Below, piece after piece: positions 1-10,782 of a stretch of 64,000 nucleotides of DNA. Position 1 is the stretch's first letter, and each line of letters opens with the position of its first letter. The notes under the pieces were generated by a model. It searched no databases, had not been told where the DNA came from, and was given only the letters and a program-made list of their open reading frames with translations. Source of the stretch: Tetragonia tetragonoides (Eukaryota; Streptophyta; Magnoliopsida; Caryophyllales; Aizoaceae); contig CM076141.1 in assembly GCA_038025085.1 (NCBI GenBank), positions 17,052,001-17,116,000 of the forward strand. The letters run 5' to 3'. The position numbers and the translations under genes are program-made.

Positions 1-490
1 GCAACAATGGGGATAGTTCTAGAGAGAGAAAGATGACTTTGATTTTGATTTTTTTTTTTTCCTTTTTTCTTTTTGTTTAACAGTATAGTGTTTTTTTCTA
101 GTTGAGGAGACTAAGGAAAGAGGTTGGTTGGAGAGTGGGAATTTTATGAGAAAGAGCATATGATATGAGTAAATGACAGTTGGGGTAGTTAGAGTGAGGA
201 GGATTATATGAGAGTTTGGATGGTATTTTTGGTAATTAATGAGAGGGAAATGGGCAATTGGAGAAATGGGAAATTGGTTTTTTCTTTTTTTGGGAAAAGA
301 AATGGAAAATGGATAATGACAAATTCTTTATTGCTTAAATTGGGGTGTTAAGTATCTTCTTCTTGTAGGACATGGGTACACGCAATCCACTCATGGTTGC
401 TTCATTGCAATTTGGAAATCAAGGAAGATATTTTTGGTGTTATTTTAGGAGTCTTTGCTTTCTCAAAAAGAAAAAGGAAATAGAAAGCCC
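1..490. other. Non-coding AT/T-rich stretch
   Basis: No reading frame with coding character is visible. The stretch has T and A homopolymer runs near 50-75 and purine-rich stretches. It ends at the left target-site duplication of the SINE that follows. Confidence 0.5.
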
Positions 491-502
491 AATTGCAACT
501 TT

Positions 503-759
503 TTCAAGTGAATGGTGACCGAGGCATTCCCGTTACGTCATGTTCGAACTCTCGTGTTCAACGGTGAACATATCAAACTAACTAAACAACCAGCGCAGGC
601 ATTGGCCCCGTCAACGTAGCACCAACAAGGAGCTAGTATATAGTTTCTAGAAGCCAGCAAACACAATGCATTGGGGAATGGAGATTCAAACTCATGACTT
701 TGCATTACTAAACCATTTGGAAGTAAGTTTGGAACCACGACACCACCACCCTTATTGGT
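503..759 (-). mobile_element. tRNA-derived SINE with target-site duplication
   Basis: The 12-bp direct repeat AATTGCAACTTT lies at 491-502 and again at 760-771 and brackets a 257-bp body, as expected for LINE-mediated retroposition. On the minus strand the right end carries an A-box-like TGGTTTAGTAATG and a B-box-like GAGTTTGAATCTCC about 30 nt apart, as in RNA polymerase III promoters of plant SINEs. A diverged fragment of the same family appears at about 50,180-50,330. The 66-codon frame across it (538-738) is not a gene. Confidence 0.7.
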
Positions 760-771
760 AATTGCAACTTT

Positions 772-1339
772 GTTACTCTCTTTAGCTTCAAGTTGTCCTT
801 GGATCGTGCTTGTGTTGAGCTGTTGTTCTTTGAGGCAATGTCGTGTCGTGTCTATGATCGGTGGGTATCGCGACGTGTCATGTTTGTATCGTATTGCCTC
901 ATTTCAAAGGTTAATCTAAGCAGATCCAAAGTGATTGACAGATAAGCCGACGTTAATAGCGACTCTAATTACACGATAAAAAAGAGTTCTGTTACCTAAC
1001 AAATTTGTTCATCAAGAATACACTATCAAATTATTCACCAAAAAATATAATGCATAACAAATTCGATCATTTTTATTGTCCAACACGAAGAGCTCGATGG
1101 GAGCTCTCACCCCCGCTCTTTTTTCAATTATTAGTTTCTACCTCCTATATAAGTAGATAAAGTAGAAAGCTTAATTAGATGACCACTTATCGAGAGGCAT
1201 ACAAGTAGGGGCGGACCTACCCTTAGGCCTTGTCGATGTGGGGTCCAATACATCCAATTTTTCTTAAATTCTCCTCAATTCATACATAAATTTTCATACT
1301 TTATGTAAAACTCTTTTGTTTTTGTCCTATTTATACCCA
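772..1339. other. Non-coding, nothing recognised
   Basis: I see no coding frame, RNA gene or clear repeat boundary here. A short stretch near 840-890 repeats variants of CGTGTCGTGTC, too weak to name. Confidence 0.4.
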
Positions 1340-1370
1340 CTAGTTGGTGGAACGCGTGCGATGCACGCGT
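1340..1370 (-). mobile_element. Helitron-type 3' terminus
   Basis: Read on the minus strand, an almost perfect 8-bp-stem hairpin (ACGCGTGC, loop ATC, GCACGCGT; 1,352-1,370) is followed after 8 nt by CTAG and a flanking T. A GC-rich hairpin 8-12 nt upstream of a terminal CTRR, inserted before T, is the hallmark of plant Helitron 3' ends. The element would run to higher coordinates. I could not find its TC 5' end, so its length is unknown. Confidence 0.6.
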
Positions 1371-3150
1371 CCCCCCAAGTGGATAATCATGAGTTTGTAT
1401 TTAAATTTTTAACCATAATTTACAATCAAACTTATATTATCATAATTTTAAAACTTATATTTGCTTGTTCACGCTGAAAAAAGGAGAGTACCGAAAAAAA
1501 AATAATAACGTTTCTTTCATTATGGGTCAAAAATCTTTGAAAATGATTAAAAAATTAAGTCCAAAGATCTTGTTAATAGCTAAAGTCCATGATTAAAAAT
1601 AATCATGTCCAAAGATCTTGTTAGACCATTCACCAACATGGCAGCGTCATAGTCATTGTGGTAAGAATTAACTATGGCAAACAATGGTTGTCAAATTAGC
1701 TTCCAATCGATAAATGAGAATAAGCCAAATAAACTAAGGAATCAAATACAATTCCACCGAATCAAAATTAAATTCTTACATTCGGAAAAAAAAAAAAAAA
1801 AGAAAAAAAAAGAAGAAAGAAGTCCCCCGCAAATGATATAAGATCTTACAATTGATCAACTTTGAGAAGAGTTGTACAAAATACTACTACCATTTACATC
1901 ATGGTGAAGAGTTCGAACACCCAACAATGCATTTAGTTCTACTTAATGTGGCTATGAGCCCATGAGTACTAAACATGCTCACAAAGGAATCAAAATGATG
2001 TTGCAAAATTTTCTTCCCTGTCCCAGCCCCAAAGTGACTTATATGTAAGAACTCAATTCCGCATTTTATATTCCCAACAACAAACTCTATTTTATTATAA
2101 GGTTGTAAAGCTTATCAAATTTCATCGAAAAGATTCCTCAGCTAACCACACATTCCCTGAACATAGTCAGCTTCCCATCATCAAGAATATGATAATTGGC
2201 ATTTAATCTCCAAAATTTCGGGGGGACAAAATAAGAAGCTACTATCATCTTCATTGCCGTCACCAGCATCCACAAAATGTTATCATTGTCAAGGTAATGC
2301 AATATTTATTCATCTGTTTGGATTGACAATAAATTCCCTGCAAAATAAATTGAAAAACTGCAAGCAACATCAATATGATCCAGCTAGCAAAAAAGAATCC
2401 AAAAAAACAATAGGTAGGAGGTTTTGATACGATAGCATAAGTACCTGCTCTCATCCTTAGTTTATACGCACAGCAAACTTCATGTAACTCGAAACCCATG
2501 CAAGTTGGTCACTATGTATTTCTTCGTCGTTATAACAGTGCTTGACGATACTGTATGAGATTGAAGAAGCAAAAAGAAACTAAAAATAAGGTCCCATCCT
2601 TGACAAGAACCACTTAAGGTGGCGTATGGTCCATAGACCTATATTAGTTTAGAATGAGGAATCAAAGTATGAAGTATCAAACCAATAAGAAATAGGTTTA
2701 AAAACCCAACTGTATTGATTCCTACTTTCTAAAATTAGAAATCTGTTTTCCACTTTTAAATTTTCTAGCACCACAATTTCATTTTCTGTCCTTATTCTCT
2801 CTGGCCCTATTAACCTGCACATCATCAGTCATACCACCACCATCATCCAATGCACTTTCCCATTACATCAACATGTTCCCATTCACTCTGTTTGACCTTA
2901 CCAACCAAAAAATAAAAAGTCACACCATCACCATCACCTTGTCCCTCCCTCTCCCCCTCTCTCTCTCCTTCATTGACCTTACCAACCCAATATATAATCA
3001 GTCAAACCATCCCTCTTAACAATATGCTCCCTCCCTCCCTCTAGAAAGGAGTGAAGTCGACTACATTGTCATTTGCTCGGACTAAAAGGATGGACATTTA
3101 CAACTCCAAAACACCTTATAACTCTACCAAACATAAGCTACTAAAAAAAA
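1371..3150. other. Non-coding, possibly Helitron interior
   Basis: AT-rich DNA with poly-A runs (about 1,785-1,815) and pyrimidine-rich runs (about 2,940-3,050). Short open frames, for example 2,260-2,499 minus, lack family resemblance or splice context. If the Helitron end at 1,340 is real, part of this stretch is probably its body. Confidence 0.35.
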
Positions 3151-3154
3151 GTTT

Positions 3155-4036
3155 TAACTCAAGTGAGATGTATAATACAGAATCTTTTATAAAATTGGTG
3201 CCCAAAAATAAAAATAACACCATTTTGGATTGGTCCTAAAAATATTAACCAAAGTGGTGTCCATGTAGGCTCGGAAACTACCGAGCCTCTCCTTTTTCCC
3301 CTCGGCAAAAACTAAGTCGCTTAATGGTTGCGACTTTACTCATCACTCATCAGTCACGCGCAATAGACTCTCTCGCTATGTGCGCTTGATTCTGGACATG
3401 TGATACAAGCAACAAATAAATGAGAACACTTGAGCATACATTACCACAAGAAAAAATGTTACGAGTTTTGACATTATGAGCCAGCTATCAATTTTATTCC
3501 ATTTTCCATATTCTCATTTCTCTGTAATTCAAGGCAACAATGGAGTAGTTAGGATCAGGTTTTTGGCATGTACTTTTCTCTTATCAACCCCTTGCTCTCG
3601 TACTTTATTGATTAGCTCGTTAATGTAGGGAGAAAATGCTGAGCAATTGTTCTACCTTCACAATTACTCTGCTCGATCTTATATTTTGAGTCGTATCTGT
3701 AAGAATCCTGAATTCATTTGCGGTAACGTGCTCAAACTTCCCCGTTTATATGCAGAGGTAAATGGCACTGTATATTGCTGACTAATACTAGATACCTATC
3801 AGAAATGACCATCAGATTTGCAAAGGTAAGTCGCTGACTACTTTAGCGACTTCATCATGGTTAAGTCACTGGTAAATATAGCAACTTACCTTTAGCCCAG
3901 TTAAAAAAATAATAATTTACAAATGTTGTACGAGCCTACGTGGACACCACTTTAGAAATTTTTTTAAAAACCAACCCAAAAATGGTTTTATTTTTGTTTT
4001 TTTGGCACCCTGCTTCATGTAAAAGATTCGATAATA
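3155..4036. mobile_element. Non-autonomous element with ~110-bp inverted ends
   Basis: The block at 3,155-3,275 recurs in reverse complement at 3,925-4,036, with shared landmarks: ATAATACAGAATCTTTTA-like, a CCATTTTGG core, and GTGGTGTCCATGTAGGCTCG. Imperfect inverted copies this long around about 650 bp of non-coding DNA suggest a foldback or MULE-like non-autonomous transposon. The interior holds several AAGTCGC/GCGACTT palindromic bits and no transposase. No target-site duplication was confirmed. Confidence 0.55.
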
Positions 4037-4099
4037 CAAGGAGCGAAAATCTAAAAAAAAAAAAAAAATCCTACTAAAAGGCAATAAGGCAAAGTGCCG

Positions 4100-6130
4100 C
4101 AAACTCTCCTAACATGCCACAAAGCCCACTCCAATTATTCTATAGTTCTGTTGAAAACTTAAAAGTTTAGAACCTGCAATAACGAGCCAGAAGAATGCTT
4201 TCAAAGTATCAAGGCACACCACATAAGATAAAGCAAAAATATCAAACTCCAAATCCCCAGACCAATGAGTGAAACATTATCCTTAAAACAAGCAACAATG
4301 ATTGAGGCAAGGTAAGCAATGAGGGGATAAAAACAGATGTTGACTCCTGCACTTCCTCCTTCGAAAAAACACCAATGTTTGCAAAATGAGCCAATTTCTC
4401 AGAATATAAATTAAGAACCATATGCTCTTAATGGTAATTGCTGCCAATTGATGAAATTGTGCTCAGACAGATGATAGTGTAAACATCTCAACACCTAATC
4501 ATCTGAAGTGAAAAACCATAAACGGTATGCACACCACCTCTATGTAGAAATGCTAGCAATAAAATACAGCTTTCATAAGACAAACAAATCCACACAAAGC
4601 CAACATTAGAGTTATTCATCTTTCACTCCTTTGATCAACTCTATAAAACACGACCTTTGCGTAAATAGCTGATGGGTGTTGTAGAAGCAACTAATGATGA
4701 TAGTCATAGGATTAAATAGTGCTTTCAAGAATGTTTATAGGGAAGACGGTAACAAACCAAAACACTGCAATTAAACTCTTCACGGTCTTTAGCAAACACA
4801 ACAGAAATTCAGAATCGCAATAGTGACTTGCTGCTATACTATGATAATGAATAAAGTAATAAACCCCAGCTAACCTTGATAGTCCCCGATTAGCAAACAA
4901 AAAAAACCTTGATAGTCCCCAACAAAAAACAGTAATGGCAGATAATGACAGGGAAAACACGCATGATGGAAGTGGAAGGAACACTTACAGTATGAAGCTG
5001 TGTCGCATAGAGCATTGATATCCACTTTTACAAAATATATTGCTGTAAAATCAGACAAATAATAACTATAAGATCAAAAGATACGTAAATTTATCACAAA
5101 CACCAAGAAATGAGACAATGTGGCAAGAGTGTTGCCCATCATTCATATACAGATAGGCTTGAAAGATCATTGTAGCAACAAACAAGCATGTGAGAGAAGA
5201 CAAAAGATCGCTCGTAAACCATAAATCTCCTACTCATTCCTATCTATCCCATCAATCCTCGATAAAATACACAGTTTAAACCAATTTACTCTTATCCATA
5301 GTGATCCATCTCCAATTTACTCTTGTCCATAATGATCCATCTCTTCATCCTCAACATCTTTTTTATTATCCTCTGAAAATGATGTGTAGTGTTAGAATTC
5401 TTACCACTTCCGGTCACGGTTGGCAGATATCCTCGCCTTTAACTGCTATTTGAAAATGGCTATTTCTGCATCTACAATCCGTAGTTTGAGAAATATGATT
5501 AACTCACCACCATCTATAATAGTGATGCTCACATAAACTGACAAATGAAGCTTACTGAAGTATCCTCAAATCGAGTCACTTCTTTTACATTTTGGCCATA
5601 ATGGTAAACCTTGGAGCATTACCCCACACTTTACTCAAACCCTAATGATGACTTCTATACGATTTTTACTCAGTTTATTGTATTTATATAAGATACATTT
5701 TCCGCTTTTTGCAAATTATTATTGCATTTTCACATCACTCATTATAGCACACGAACTCTTAAAGTATAGATTAGATAGGCTTGTATCAGCTTACTCTTAT
5801 AGCAGTAGCAGAAAAATGATGTCCTTCACCTTGATTTATAGTGATACTATGTTGTGAGTCATGTGAGCTTACTATTCCTCTCTCCCTGCAAGATCCAATA
5901 AATGAACACATTTACATGGGTTGTGACTTATCACAACTTCACAAGGTATCCAAAATCTGCATAATCACAAAAGAGCTACAGTTTTCAAAAATATAACAAG
6001 GTATCCAAAATGTGCATAATGAAATTACTCTTGCATTTTCCCATCACTCATAGTAGTTCATTTTTTAATATTAAGGTGAAGATAATATAGCAACAGAAGT
6101 AGTACCTGGGTAGAAGAGGGAAGAATAGAT
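4100..6130. other. Non-coding / possible intronic DNA
   Basis: No recognisable protein domain. A 33-bp unit (AATTTACTCTT...CCATCTC) is tandemly repeated twice near 5,285-5,345. A segment at about 5,395-5,475 has splice-like borders on the minus strand but no open frame. It could be introns or UTR of the candidate gene just to the right, or plain intergenic DNA. Confidence 0.35.
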
Positions 6131-6140
6131 TTTGACAGCT

Positions 6141-6835
6141 TCACCAAGTCTGTGATTTTTCTCTGTCATACTCTCTAGTCATCAATGCAGACTTGGGAAC
6201 TTTCAGATTCATTATTTCCCCTTTTCCGAGCTCGTGCACAACCGCCAGCCAGCCAGCCCCCTTCTGTACTCAGAAGTTCAGTATAACAGATTATCATACA
6301 GAAACTCATAGACCAACCAAACCCAATACATAGGATAAAAGAGAAAAAAAAGAAAGAAAAAAAAAAAGCACAAACGCTTGAAAATAAAACCCCGCCAGAT
6401 TCTCGGAAAGAAAATACGCAGATGGAATCCTACCCTCAAACATGGGGAGAAAAATCAAAAATTAAAAATCAAATCAAGTTAAATGATTGTAATGCTTGAT
6501 AATATCAAAATTCAGAGTGGTGAGACTTAAGAGACTCACAATGGTTCTTCCGTATAGAGAGACGGTGATGATGGAGTTGGAGTACGACTTGGAGGAATTG
6601 TTCTGTTGATTAAAGCATCAACAAAAGTAAGAAAAAAAATCAGAAATCTTTTAAAGAAAATGAAAAAATAGAATGGATGCCAATTATTCAAACCTCAATC
6701 AAAATTCAGATTATGCTCCTTATTAACCTCTTTGATGGCCAATTCAGTGATCAATTTATGATGCTTTGATTTCCAAACCCATAACAAACCCTTTTCGGTT
6801 CCGTTGTCAAACTCAAATAGTTTACTCAACCCCAT
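6141..6835 (-). CDS. Candidate three-exon small protein, unknown function
   Basis: I do not recognise this gene. On the minus strand three exons join in frame across two GT-AG introns: 6,728-6,835 (from ATG), 6,540-6,602 and 6,141-6,263 (ending TGA), giving 97 codons. The first exon begins MGLSKLFEFDNG and is lysine/tryptophan rich; the last ends EYDREKSQTW. The DNA upstream of the ATG (6,850-6,920) is CT-rich on the minus strand, like a plant 5' leader. No signal peptide, membrane helix or known motif is evident. It may equally be exons of a non-coding RNA; frame continuity across both introns is the only support. Confidence 0.3.
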
Positions 6836-6849
6836 GTCTTTGATTGCAA

Positions 6850-8470
6850 GGGGAAACCTGAGAGAAAGAAAGAGAGAGAGAGAGGAAAAGACAAAGAGAG
6901 AGTAAACAGATGTGACACAGACACAGGTATAGTTCGGTAGCATGGTCAAGGGCTGAAGGCATGAGAGTGGTACGAAAAATCCAGGATTCCAGATTTTGGA
7001 GGAAGAAGCGTTGTGAAAGAGAAAAGGGAAAAAAGGATTTGTTTATTTGGGCTTAATGGGTAGAAGGAAACAAATGGTAACAAGAAGGAAAAGTAGGCGA
7101 CCAAAAAAAAAAAAAAAAAAAAAAAAGGGGAAGGAAAAGCAAAAAGAAAAGGAAAAACACAAAAGGAGGTGGTTATAGGCACTATTCATTATACACTATT
7201 CAAATGAATAGTGCAAATTGTCATTCTCTCTTTTATAAGGGTAGAAGGATGCACTAACCTCTTCAATTTTGCACCCAAACTCTAAGGGCGTGTTACTTGG
7301 AGAAAATTGGGATGTTTTCCGTGTAACCCAATTTCCTCGGGAAGGGAAATATGAAAAATGAGTTCAATTGCTAGGCTTTTCAAAAAATTTGAGACAAAGA
7401 AAGGGTAACACGCGTTTTTAAGTGATAAGGTAAAAGTAGAGAATATGCACACAACTATTCTCATTGTTTTCTTTGTATTTGTGAGGCATGTTCTTTATAA
7501 TTCTCAAGAGGAAACATGAAGTTCTCCAACAACTGCCCATTAAATGAAACACTCCTATGGTCATTTATTTGTCTAAATTTTCTAGTTCCGCCACTGCATA
7601 CAAGTCATTGGTTTCCAGGCTATAGGAATTGTAGTCGATAAGTAAAAGCTGAATCTTAATTTCATAATAAGAACTACTCCCAAACAAAAAAAAAACAAAA
7701 AAAGAAAAAAAGAAAAGAAGGAGTAGGTATCAATCCCAACATACAAGTTATTATTAGAAGAAAAAAATTCCAAGCATTTGAGAGATCAATGCTTTCTTTA
7801 CCCTCTTCTATTAGCATTTCCACATACCTTATACCAATATTGGTTCAAAAATTAATGCTTTCTTTACCATCTTCTATCAGCATTGTTCCTACATTATACA
7901 CATATTGTACTACTCTACTAAGTAGTAACCATGTTCTATCAGTATGTCCTTGGGCATGTATTAGAGATGAATCTAAGAAATGGAGTTTGAAATAAACTCA
8001 ATAAGCCAGCGGATTTGGAGCTGGAGTGGAGTTCGCTGCTCTGGCAACTTCTTAATAAACTTTTTCTTGACTTTATATTATTTATGCTTTAAAAGTTTTG
8101 ATTCGTTTTTGGTTCTTTATTTTGGTTATGAGATACTATTGAACATAGCAATTCATATGACAAACCCTTAACAAGTCTTAACTTTTTTACTTATCTTGAG
8201 CACTCGCAAAGAAAGAACTACAACAATTAGGCTAATAAGGATTACAGCAATTAGACTAACAAAGGTATACAATGGATCAAAATCAGGAAGGCATTCTTTC
8301 AGCACACAAAAGTTATTAACAAACAAATAAATAAAAACAAATATCGATTTACATTGAAAATAAACCAACCAAAAAAAAGAGACAAGGAAGCCCTAAATCA
8401 AATTTATCGTTGCATAAAACATCAACAAAAGCTGAAGAAAAATAGCTTCCAAGTTCCAAACAACTGAAAT
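6850..8470. other. Intergenic repeats and low-complexity DNA
   Basis: Contains GA-rich (6,865-6,905) and poly-A (7,105-7,128) tracts, a hairpin built on CACTATTCA/TGAATAGTG (7,180-7,217), and inverted GCGTGTTAC/GTAACACGC motifs (7,286 and 7,408) that may be a small MITE. A roughly 66-bp unit beginning AATGCTTTCTTTACC occurs twice in tandem (7,788-7,900). The last 100 bp are probably the 3' UTR of the C2 gene. Confidence 0.4.
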
Positions 8471-8484
8471 TGAGTTAGAAATTA

Positions 8485-9507
8485 TCAGAAATCAAAGTCA
8501 CCACCAAAGTCACCACCATCAAACCCAGAATCAAAAGAATCCTCCACCATCTCACCAAGCACAAGTCCACCAATAGCTCCTCCGAGTAGACCAGCTCCCA
8601 CTCCCATTCCGAATTTGCTGCTATTCTTCTTTGGCTTCTGTGGTTTCTGAAAATGCGAATTCTGGCCATATCCTGCTTGAGGAGGGTAAGCACCAGGGTA
8701 CCCACCAGGTGGAGGGTACCCATAACTCGCTTGCGGGGGAGGGTACCCTCCGTAAGGCTTGTACCCCTGTGGTGCGCCATACGGAACCCCCATCGGTGGT
8801 GCTTGTTGTGGAGGGTACTCTCCTGGCTTATGTGAAGGCGGAGGGTATGCACTGCCACCTGCAGGGTACCCTACAGGTGGTGCTTGATGTGGGGGGTACT
8901 CTCCAGCCTTCTGTGAAGGCGGAGGAGGGTAAACCCCGCCATGAGGGTACCCAGCAGGTGGGTACGGTTGACCAGCCCTGCCAGGCGGTGGGTACGCCTG
9001 TGGGGGCGGCGCTGCATAACTAGAGCTGCTGCTAGTGCTGGTGCTAGAGCTACATGGCTTGTAACTAGAACCACCAATATTCTGATCCATATCAACAAAC
9101 TTAAATGAAAATTTGAGTTCACCTTTAGCCTTCCCAGAAGATCTCTTAACCTGATATGTCAGAAACTGAGGGGCACTAGGATCCTTTCCCTTACCACTGT
9201 CTAACAACTCTTTCAATGATACAAGCACTTCTCCCAATTCCTTATCAGCCCCAAAGCTATGCTCATGTTTGAGTTGAAAAACCAGATACTTACCAACTTT
9301 GGCAGCAACATCTTCATCAATGGTAAACCTCATGGTGTAGTTCCATGTAGGGTTGGTACCACCATCTTGGTGAACCGGGGTTTTCTGCTGCTTCTTCGGA
9401 TCGTCAGAGAGGTAAACCACGACGTATACGTCCATCTTGCCGATGAGATTGACATTTTTCAAATCTTTTGCAGAGATCACGTTCAGTTCCAGGGTTTTGT
9501 ACACCAT
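8485..9507 (-). CDS. SRC2-like C2-domain protein
   Basis: Intronless 340-residue protein of the plant SRC2 (soybean gene regulated by cold 2) type. Residues 1-135 form one C2 domain, a lipid/calcium-binding beta sandwich: it starts MVYKTLELNVISAKDLKNVN, with GKMDVYVVVYLSDD and DGGTNPTWN following, all typical of this group. Residues 150-280 are a Pro/Gly/Tyr-rich tail with many YPPP, GYP and APP repeats. Residues 295-325 form a glycine-zipper-like hydrophobic segment (GMGVGAGLLGGAIGGLVLGEM), and the end is Asp/Gly/Phe rich. Known members localise to ER and vacuolar or plasma membranes and respond to cold or stress; that role here is by homology only. The ATG at 9,507 opens the C2 domain directly, so the start is secure. 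No break is seen. Confidence 0.92.
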   Translation of the reverse strand: MVYKTLELNVISAKDLKNVNLIGKMDVYVVVYLSDDPKKQQKTPVHQDGGTNPTWNYTMRFTIDEDVAAKVGKYLVFQLKHEHSFGADKELGEVLVSLKELLDSGKGKDPSAPQFLTYQVKRSSGKAKGELKFSFKFVDMDQNIGGSSYKPCSSSTSTSSSSSYAAPPPQAYPPPGRAGQPYPPAGYPHGGVYPPPPSQKAGEYPPHQAPPVGYPAGGSAYPPPSHKPGEYPPQQAPPMGVPYGAPQGYKPYGGYPPPQASYGYPPPGGYPGAYPPQAGYGQNSHFQKPQKPKKNSSKFGMGVGAGLLGGAIGGLVLGEMVEDSFDSGFDGGDFGGDFDF

Positions 9508-10782
9508 ATTCCTTTTCCCTTGACTTAAATTATTATCTCCAAATGCAAAGATGGCGAAGTTTATAGCAGCAGAAAAGGAAAGGATAAGGAAGATGGGGTA
9601 AAGTTTTATGAGCCCTTAAAAGTGGACCTTAGATTCAGGGGATGTTATTGATCAGAAGCAAACTTAACGTAAACAGAGGGAGAAGACTTACTCGGTTGCG
9701 TTGAAACTTGAAACAGTCCAAGTTTGAAGCTTCCTTCCCGGTGATAAGAAAGCTGAGAGAAACATTCAAGGTCGTTGTTTGGCAATAGTGCCACGCACTC
9801 TCCCAGGCAAATATAGTGCTATCAATTGACAGGAAACTGTCCAACTAACTTCACTAATTAAATGATGAGCAAAAAAAAAACACTAATTAAATGCAAATGG
9901 CAGCGTAGTCAAAATAAAAAAATAAGAAAAATAAAATAAATAAATAAATAAAAAGAAAGAAAAAAAATTGCAATTAGCAAACAGCCCAGCTACCACCAAG
10001 GTCCACCACTATTCCACTAAATGCAGAACAACATTAAAGCACTAATGTGTGGACCAATAACACTATTATTCTATTTACATGTAATTATTAATCTCATTAT
10101 GAGCATATCTAAAAAGAACATACATGATCTGAAAACTTGATGTGCAAATGTGCCTGATCAGAACATGTGAATACAGAACACTCTTTCTTTCAGCAACACT
10201 CATGGAGGTCGTCTTTCCAAACAAAAACAACAAAAACAACAAAAAAAAAAAAAAAAAAAATTGTTTAAGACGGTCTTTTTATTACTTTTGGTGAGACGAG
10301 GGTCACTTTTTAGTGAAATGAGGGTCACGGATGATAATAAGTGACCCCTACATTGCTAAAGAATAATACAAATCAATATGATTTTATCACAAATATTAGC
10401 AACAGAAATAAATAATAGCGCCAAAAGAAAGGAAAAAAGAAGAGTTGATTCTAACAGACATGGACACAAAGCTGGAACAGAAGATATATTTTCACCAAAT
10501 AAATTTCCATTACTGCTCTTTAGCCAGATTGTTTACATCAGATAACACCTAACAGAACAGCATCAAATAATCACAGTTCCAGATCTCCTCACATGAGTCA
10601 TAATTGAGCAAATGAAAACAATCCAATCAGCTTGATTGCTTGCTTGCAGCACCAAGGCATCACAGTCTCCATCCACTTAAGTCACTCAAGTTCATAAAAA
10701 AGGGTCATTTTCCAGGCTCTGTCTCGCGTTTGTGTGTGATAGCATCCCTCAAACGTAAGTCTTCAGGGCGAGAGTTTGTTGA
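9508..10782. other. Intergenic region between C2 gene and SPIDR-like gene
   Basis: Promoter side of the minus-strand C2 gene and 3' side of the next minus-strand gene. It contains A-rich microsatellite-like stretches (9,905-9,965 AAATA-type; 10,228-10,260 CAAAAA) and no convincing frame. Confidence 0.5.

Noticed and set aside
7286..7420. MITE with GCGTGTTAC ends
   Set aside because: Only about 9 bp of inverted match and no target duplication found.
8475..9122. Several overlapping frames in and opposite the C2 gene
   Set aside because: Shadow frames of the Pro/Gly/Tyr repeat region of the SRC2-like protein.
10230..10330. Regulatory element between the C2 and SPIDR-like genes (repeated GAGGGTCAC)
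   Set aside because: Two or three short repeats beside a poly-A run are not enough to call a site.
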